A stretch of DNA of 9,512 bases from Betaproteobacteria bacterium (lineage in GTDB: Bacteria; Pseudomonadota; Gammaproteobacteria; Burkholderiales; SG8-39). The translations under genes and the position numbers were made by a program. Below, in pieces: positions 5,757-9,512 of this stretch. The notes under the pieces are model-generated. The model saw only the letters and a list, made by a program, of their open reading frames with translations, was not told the origin of the DNA and did not search any database. The stretch covers positions 1 through 9,512 of the forward strand of contig JAOUFA010000121.1 in assembly GCA_029858545.1 (NCBI GenBank). Direction: 5' to 3'. Every line of letters begins with the position of its first letter. Within the stretch, counting starts at the first letter, position 1.

Positions 5757-7241
5757 TCAGCGTGCCGCGCGCGGCTTTGCCTCGGGATAGGGAAACTGCA
5801 TATTGAGCGCCATCGACTGGCCGCTCGCCTGGACCACTCGCACATGCTCGCGCCGCAACTCGCGCGCATGACGTACGCCGCAGGAGTGCGCGATCATGTC
5901 GATTTCGCGGTTCATGTTGTTGGCGTAGTTGGCGACGCGAACATACTTTTCCTCGACCACCAGCGCGCGCTGCAAACGCTTGTTGTGAGTCGCCACGCCG
6001 GTCGGACAGGTATTCGTGTGGCAGCGCAGCGCCTGAATGCAACCGAGCGAGAAGAGAAAACCGCGCGCGGTGTTGATGAAATCCGCGCCAACGCACAGCG
6101 CCCACGCAGCCCGCGCGGGCGAAAGAAGTTTTCCGGAGGCGACCACGCGAATACGCTCGCGGATCCCTGCCTCGAACAATACGTCGATCACGCGCGGCAG
6201 CGCCTCATCGATGGACAGGCCCATGTGATCGGCGAGCGCCTGCGGCGCCGCCCCCGAGCCGCCTTCACCGCCATCCACGACGAGAAAATCCGGTGCGCAG
6301 GCGAGACCGCGCCGCAGTATCGCATCGGCGAGTTCATTCATGAATCGCCAGCCGCCGATCGCGGTCTTCACGCCGACCGGCCGACCAGTCAGTTCACGTA
6401 TCCAGGTCACCTTGTCGAGCAGCTCGTTCACGTTCCCGATATCGCGATGACGATTCGGGCTGATCGAATCCATCCCTTCCTCGATGCCGCGGATCTGTGC
6501 GATCTCGGCAGTCACCTTGCCCGCGGGCAGAACGCCGCCTTTGCCGGGCTTCGCACCCTGCGACAGCTTGATCTCGAACGCGCTGACGAATCGTCCCAGC
6601 TCGATCAGGCGCTCCGCCGAGAGCTGGCCGTCCGAACTGCGCACACCGTATTTGGCGGTACCGATCTGCATCACGATGTCGCATTCACCTTCGATGTGAT
6701 ACGGCGACAACCCGCCTTCCCCGGTATCGAGCCAACAGCCGGCGAGCGCCGCGCCGCGCGACAGCGAGCGCACTGCGGGCGCCGATATCGCGCCATAGCT
6801 CATGCCGCTGATATTGACGATCGAGCGCGCCTCGAACGGTTCCTTCGCGTAGCCTTCTCCCAAGCGCAGCGACGGCGTCGGCAGGCGTTCTTCCTCGAGC
6901 ACCGGAAACGGATGATTGACGAAGATCAGCGCACCGGGTTCGCGCAGGTTATAGGTCGAGCCGAAACCGATGGTGCCGCCCTCGTTCTTCGCCAGCCGGT
7001 ACACCCAGCCGCGCGTCGCGCGGTTAAAGGGCATTTCTTCTCGATCGCCGGCGAAGAAATACTGCCGGAAGTACTCGCCGAGCTGCTCGAAGAAGTAGCG
7101 CAGATGCCCAATCACCGGGTAACTGCGCAACACCGCGTGCTTCTTCTGGGTAACGTCGCTGAGAAAGACAAATACCACTGCGAGCAGCAACACGAAGCCG
7201 ATCAACGTGCCAATGCCATAGGAAAGGACGTCCATCACCAT
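5757..7241 (-). CDS. Membrane-anchored FMN-binding glutamate synthase family protein
   Basis: The 494-residue product has an N-terminal membrane helix at about 8-28 followed by the FMN/3Fe-4S synthase domain of glutamate synthase (GltB domain 2-like). Visible signatures are NISGMSYGAIS (143-153), the SQGAKPGKGG loop (227-236), SPNRHRDI (261-268), VDGGEGGSGAAP (322-333), and the cluster-binding Cys set C401-x5-C407-x4-C412 within CHTNTCPTG. It lacks the N-terminal glutamine amidotransferase domain, the C-terminal beta-helix domain and any NAD(P)H-binding part, so it is not a complete GOGAT. The electron donor and ammonia source, and even whether it makes glutamate, are unknown. Stand-alone proteins of this type are common in Proteobacteria. 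ATG 7241 is chosen because GGAGGG lies nine bases upstream; ATG 7235 is an alternative. Transcription is divergent from the iron transporter gene. Confidence 0.9.
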   Translation of the reverse strand: MVMDVLSYGIGTLIGFVLLLAVVFVFLSDVTQKKHAVLRSYPVIGHLRYFFEQLGEYFRQYFFAGDREEMPFNRATRGWVYRLAKNEGGTIGFGSTYNLREPGALIFVNHPFPVLEEERLPTPSLRLGEGYAKEPFEARSIVNISGMSYGAISAPAVRSLSRGAALAGCWLDTGEGGLSPYHIEGECDIVMQIGTAKYGVRSSDGQLSAERLIELGRFVSAFEIKLSQGAKPGKGGVLPAGKVTAEIAQIRGIEEGMDSISPNRHRDIGNVNELLDKVTWIRELTGRPVGVKTAIGGWRFMNELADAILRRGLACAPDFLVVDGGEGGSGAAPQALADHMGLSIDEALPRVIDVLFEAGIRERIRVVASGKLLSPARAAWALCVGADFINTARGFLFSLGCIQALRCHTNTCPTGVATHNKRLQRALVVEEKYVRVANYANNMNREIDMIAHSCGVRHARELRREHVRVVQASGQSMALNMQFPYPEAKPRAAR

Positions 7242-7250
7242 ATCGCAGCA

Positions 7251-7256
7251 CCCTCC
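7251..7256 (-). promoter_or_regulatory. Shine-Dalgarno of the glutamate-synthase-domain gene
   Basis: GGAGGG on the - strand is nine bases before ATG 7241 and supports that start over ATG 7235. Confidence 0.7.
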
Positions 7257-7274
7257 GTTTCGCGCTCCCGGCTA

Positions 7275-7297
7275 CGCGCCGCTTGCACTACGGCGCG
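7275..7297. repeat. Exact inverted repeat in a divergent promoter region
   Basis: CGCGCCG (7275-7281) and CGGCGCG (7291-7297) flank a nine-base spacer that contains TTGCAC (7283-7288), a possible weak -35 for the iron transporter gene. An AT-rich TAATATAAC follows at 7308-7316 and could provide the -10. The position between two divergent genes suggests an operator; the proposal rests on sequence symmetry alone. Confidence 0.35.
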
Positions 7298-7362
7298 CCA
7301 GCCTTTCTAATATAACTGATCCGGAAAGCCGCAACACCAACAGTATACGTTCTCAGAAACCC

Positions 7363-8409
7363 ATGAATGCACTTGATTCGTTGAACGGCGAACTGACTTC
7401 CGCCTATCTGTACCGCGTCATCGCGATCTGCGAGACCGAGCCACGCAAACGCCGCCTGTTCGAGGAACTCGCCCGGGATGCGGAGCAGCAGGCAACGCAC
7501 TGGGCCGAGGCGGTACGCAACGCCGGCACCGAACTCGCGCCGTTCCGGCCCACGCTCCGCGCCCGCTTGGTCGCAACCCTGGTACGCCTGCTGGGCGCAC
7601 GCCGCCTCACGCACGTGCTCGTGGCGATGAAGGTACGTGGCATGTCCGTCTACACCTTCTCGCCTACGCCGCAGGTGCCTTCCCATGCGGAAGGGCTCCC
7701 CTCGGCGCACGAGGAGGTCGTCGAACACCGTCACACCGAAGGCGGCGGTTCGCTCCGCGCGGCGGTATTCGGGGTCAACGACGGCCTGGTATCGAACGCG
7801 AGCCTGATCCTCGGGGTCGCGGGAGCCGGAACCGACAACGCGACCGTCCTGCTCGCGGGTGTCGCCGGAATGCTTGCGGGGGCGTTTTCCATGGCGGCAG
7901 GCGAGTATGTCTCGGTGCGCTCGCAGCGCGAAATGTACGAGTACCAGATCGCGCTCGAACAGGCCGAACTGATCGAGTATCCGATGGAGGAAGCCGAGGA
8001 ACTCGCGCGCATCTTCGAAGCACGCGGTGTCGCGCCCGATGAAGCCAGGCGCAACGCACTGCAACTGATCGGCGACCCGGAGCGCGCGCTCGAGGCACTC
8101 ACGCGCGAGGAATTGGGCCTCAACCCTGCGGACCTCGGCTCGCCCTACGGCGCCGCGATCGCGTCGTTTCTCGCCTTCGCGATCGGCAGTGCGCTGCCGC
8201 TGATACCACTATTGCTGACACGCGGAACTGCGGCGCTGATCGGCACGATCGCGGTCTCGGCGGCTGCGCTCTATGCGGTCGGCGCGGCGACCAGTCTGTT
8301 CACCGGACGTCCGGCGTATACCGGAGGGCTGCGCATGCTCGCGCTCGGTACCGTCGCCGGCATGCTCACCTTCTCAATCGGCAGGCTGCTCGGCGTCTCG
8401 CTCGCTTGA
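7363..8409 (+). CDS. Ferritin-like/VIT1 fusion, putative iron exporter (MbfA-like)
   Basis: The 348-residue protein joins an N-terminal ferritin-like (erythrin) region, about 1-125, to a CCC1/VIT1 transporter domain, about 130-346. In characterised MbfA proteins this pairing exports Fe(II) across the inner membrane and protects against iron and peroxide stress. The VIT part is unambiguous: LRAAVFGVNDGLVSN (131-145), FSMAAGEYVSVRSQRE (175-190), a Glu-rich cytosolic metal-binding helical segment (about 190-255), and three further membrane helices at about 262-283, 287-310 and 322-345. The ferritin-like part keeps Glu10 (with Tyr17 in an E-x6-Y pattern) and His46, but Gln43 and Lys90 stand where Glu ligands would be expected. 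No good Shine-Dalgarno precedes ATG 7363. Its stop is 24 bp from that of the convergent peroxiredoxin gene. The transporter call is firm; the export direction is by analogy. Confidence 0.9.
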   Translation: MNALDSLNGELTSAYLYRVIAICETEPRKRRLFEELARDAEQQATHWAEAVRNAGTELAPFRPTLRARLVATLVRLLGARRLTHVLVAMKVRGMSVYTFSPTPQVPSHAEGLPSAHEEVVEHRHTEGGGSLRAAVFGVNDGLVSNASLILGVAGAGTDNATVLLAGVAGMLAGAFSMAAGEYVSVRSQREMYEYQIALEQAELIEYPMEEAEELARIFEARGVAPDEARRNALQLIGDPERALEALTREELGLNPADLGSPYGAAIASFLAFAIGSALPLIPLLLTRGTAALIGTIAVSAAALYAVGAATSLFTGRPAYTGGLRMLALGTVAGMLTFSIGRLLGVSLA

Positions 8410-8433
8410 CGCGGACTCGGCCGCCGCGGTGTC

Positions 8434-8928
8434 CTAGCCGCGCAACCCCTTCACGACATCGATGATCTCGAGCGCATGGTGACGGCCGCTGATGCCGTAC
8501 ACCACGTGCCGAATGATTCCCTTCTTGTCGACCACGAAGGTCGAGCGCACCAAAACCTTGCGCCGCACGCCATCCTCGTGCTCCTTTTCCTGGATCACGC
8601 CGTATTTCCGGCAGGTGTCGCCCTCCATATCCGAGAGCAGCGCGATCGACAAACCGTGCTGGTCGCGGAATGCGGCGTGGGTCATGCAGTCGTCGCGCGA
8701 GATGCCGAACACCACGCAGTCGTATTTTGTCAACTGATCCTCGTGATCGGAGAATTCGGTCGCCACCATGGTGCAACCCGGCGTACCGTCGCGCGGATAG
8801 AAATACAGGACGACATTCTTCTTGCCCTTGTATTCCGCCAGGCTCACCGTCTGCATGTCCGCATCCGGCAGCGTGAAGGCTGGGGCAACTTGACCCGTGT
8901 GCAATGCACGTCCCGTGGTTTGTGGCAT
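8434..8928 (-). CDS. bcp: Thioredoxin-dependent thiol peroxidase, Bcp/PrxQ type
   Basis: The 164-residue protein is a cytosolic peroxiredoxin that reduces hydrogen peroxide and organic hydroperoxides using thioredoxin or a similar donor. The fold begins with APAFTLPDAD (15-24), and the active site is YPRDGTPGCT with peroxidatic Cys52; the conserved Thr49 and Pro50 precede it, and FGISRDD (74-80) follows. Many PrxQ proteins have a resolving Cys five residues after the peroxidatic one, but here that position is Thr57. Cys71, Cys81 and Cys108 are other candidates, or the enzyme may work in 1-Cys fashion. ATG 8928 gives the usual N-terminus; a TTG at 8934 is in frame but less likely. There is no clear Shine-Dalgarno, and a weak -10-like TACGAT lies on the - strand at 8945-8940. 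It is divergent from the L16 hydroxylase gene and convergent with the iron exporter. Confidence 0.95.
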   Translation of the reverse strand: MPQTTGRALHTGQVAPAFTLPDADMQTVSLAEYKGKKNVVLYFYPRDGTPGCTMVATEFSDHEDQLTKYDCVVFGISRDDCMTHAAFRDQHGLSIALLSDMEGDTCRKYGVIQEKEHEDGVRRKVLVRSTFVVDKKGIIRHVVYGISGRHHALEIIDVVKGLRG

Positions 8929-8939
8929 ATACAAGGTTT

Positions 8940-8945
8940 ATCGTA
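8940..8945 (-). promoter_or_regulatory. Weak candidate -10 element for bcp
   Basis: TACGAT on the - strand (four of six consensus positions) would place the transcript start about five bases before ATG 8928. No Shine-Dalgarno is present in between, so a very short leader is possible. The match is poor and no -35 is evident. Confidence 0.2.
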
Positions 8946-8948
8946 CAG

Positions 8949-8961
8949 CGCTCGTCGAGCG
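8949..8961. repeat. Palindrome CGCTCG-T-CGAGCG upstream of bcp
   Basis: A perfect 13-bp palindrome with one central base lies 20-33 bp upstream of the bcp start codon. It directly abuts the region where the bcp promoter spacer and -35 would be. An operator role is possible but not shown. Confidence 0.35.
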
Positions 8962-9007
8962 GGGATGTGCCGATTCTACAAGCACTTTCTCGTCTTGCGG
9001 AAAGTCC

Positions 9008-9045
9008 CGGGCAATAGCCGGAATCTCGCGACTTATAATTGCCCG
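9008..9045. repeat. 8-bp inverted repeat framing the ycfD promoter
   Basis: CGGGCAAT (9008-9015) and ATTGCCCG (9038-9045) are exact reverse complements whose centres are 30 bp apart, close to three helical turns. The right arm overlaps the last bases of the TATAAT element and ends at the base before the ATG. A protein binding both arms would cover the promoter; this is inference from geometry. Confidence 0.4.
9034..9039 (+). promoter_or_regulatory. Consensus -10 element phased to ATG 9046
   Basis: TATAAT is a perfect -10 hexamer ending six bases before ATG 9046. The expected transcription start therefore falls on the A of the start codon, implying a leaderless mRNA. There is no Shine-Dalgarno and no convincing -35 at normal spacing. 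Confidence 0.55.
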
Positions 9046-9512
9046 ATGCAAAACAAAATGCTGGGTCATCTGTCCCGCAGCCAGTTTCTGCGCGATTACT
9101 GGCAAAAGCGTCCTCTTTGCGTACGCGGCGCACTGCCGCAACTGGCGGGGCTGATGGACGAGCGCCGCATCCGCGCGCTCGCCGCCGACGCGGACGTCGA
9201 ATCCAGACTCGTGGAGAAGCGCCGCGGCGCCTGGCATCTGACGCCGGGACCGATCGCTCCGGGTCGACTGCGCCGCGCCGGCCCCATCAACTGGTCCCTG
9301 CTCGTCAACGGTGCGAATCTCCACGACCGCGCCGCGGATGAATTGCTGCGGCGCTTCGATTTCGTGCCTCAGGCGCGGCTCGACGATGTGATGGCGAGTC
9401 TAGCGGCCCCCGGCGGCGGCGTCGGTCCCCACTACGATTCCTACGACGTATTCCTGCTGCAGGCGGTCGGTCGCCGCGTATGGCGCCTGTGCCGCCCGCG
9501 CCGCTACACGGT
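9046..9512 (+). CDS. ycfD: Ribosomal protein L16 3-hydroxylase (JmjC/cupin oxygenase, YcfD/RoxA), 3' partial
   Basis: This is an Fe(II)- and 2-oxoglutarate-dependent oxygenase; the E. coli homologue hydroxylates an arginine of ribosomal protein L16. The first 155 residues are visible and the gene runs off the window (family length about 370-390). Recognisable parts are FLRDYWQKRPL (14-24), the LLVNGANLHD region (85-94), and the highly typical PGGGVGPHYDSYDVFLLQ (122-139), which carries the metal-binding H-x-D pair His129 and Asp131; the third metal ligand lies beyond the edge. GRRVWRL follows at about 142-148. ATG 9046 is chosen by alignment to the family N-terminus and because a consensus -10 lies six bases upstream. 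An internal ATG at 9058 is less likely. It is divergent from bcp with 117 bp between start codons. Confidence 0.92.
   Translation, partial: MQNKMLGHLSRSQFLRDYWQKRPLCVRGALPQLAGLMDERRIRALAADADVESRLVEKRRGAWHLTPGPIAPGRLRRAGPINWSLLVNGANLHDRAADELLRRFDFVPQARLDDVMASLAAPGGGVGPHYDSYDVFLLQAVGRRVWRLCRPRRYT

Noticed and set aside
5029..6105. Long - strand open frame (358 codons) opposite the YdjM-like gene
   Set aside because: Composition is Arg/Gln/Glu-rich and low in structure, it is antisense to a strongly supported membrane protein, and it has no start signal.
4851..7310. Very long + strand open frame (819 codons) across the glutamate synthase region
   Set aside because: It is Arg/Ala/His-rich without recognisable domains, overlaps two real genes in a different frame and antisense to the glutamate-synthase-domain gene, and has no ribosome binding site. 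It is an artefact of high GC codon bias.
7344..7349. TATACG as a -10 for the iron exporter
   Set aside because: It matches only four of six positions, has no -35 and is not phased like the other candidates; TATAAC at 7311-7316 is about as plausible, so no promoter was assigned.
8410..8428. Possible 5-bp stem (CGCGG/CCGCG) between the iron exporter and bcp stops
   Set aside because: It is too short and GC-simple, has a nine-base loop and no T-run, so it cannot be claimed as a terminator.
8366..9133. 255-codon - strand frame overlapping bcp
   Set aside because: It is a shadow of bcp in another frame with no domain and would also overlap the ycfD start.

Overview
The window is GC-rich with a strong bias to G/C at third codon positions, and it encodes typical Proteobacterial housekeeping and accessory proteins. 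The combination of a TgpA-like membrane transglutaminase, an Er-VIT type iron transporter, Bcp/PrxQ and a YcfD-type ribosomal oxygenase suggests a beta- (or gamma-) proteobacterial chromosome, most likely betaproteobacterial. That placement is inference from family resemblance. I see no tRNA, rRNA, CRISPR array, phage gene, transposase, integrase or attachment site. There is no gene-free stretch longer than about 150 bp.

Layout. (1) 1-1632 (+): the C-terminal part of a membrane transglutaminase-like protein, cut by the window edge. It meets, tail to tail with one base between stops, (2) 1634-2752 (-), an Old Yellow Enzyme (YqjM-like) flavin oxidoreductase. Divergent from it is a run of + strand genes: (3) a glyoxalase-like/VOC protein, (4) a small four-helix membrane protein, (5) a DUF1330 gene broken by a single-base frameshift, (6) a small Cys4 zinc-ribbon-like protein with two membrane helices, and (7) a YdjM-like multi-pass membrane protein. 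This run ends tail to tail with (8) 5757-7241 (-), a membrane-anchored FMN-binding glutamate-synthase-domain protein. Divergent from that is (9) 7363-8409 (+), a ferritin-like/VIT1 fusion that probably exports iron. It ends tail to tail with (10) 8434-8928 (-), the peroxiredoxin Bcp/PrxQ. Divergent from Bcp is (11) 9046-end (+), the start of a JmjC-type ribosomal protein L16 hydroxylase (YcfD/RoxA).

Theme. Several products handle redox or reactive chemistry: OYE for electrophilic enones, a VOC protein, an iron exporter, a thiol peroxidase, an Fe(II)/2-oxoglutarate oxygenase and an FMN/3Fe-4S protein. Gene orientation alternates, so there is no single operon. I do not claim a new defence or mobile system here.

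The most notable structure lies between the genes. Two or three genes have a -10-like hexamer placed so that transcription would begin at or next to the ATG, with no Shine-Dalgarno, while the other genes carry strong Shine-Dalgarno sites. The intergenic regions also hold several exact inverted repeats, one RNA-type hairpin directly before a ribosome binding site, and a tandem 8-bp repeat. All three convergent junctions are very short (1, 11 and 24 bp).
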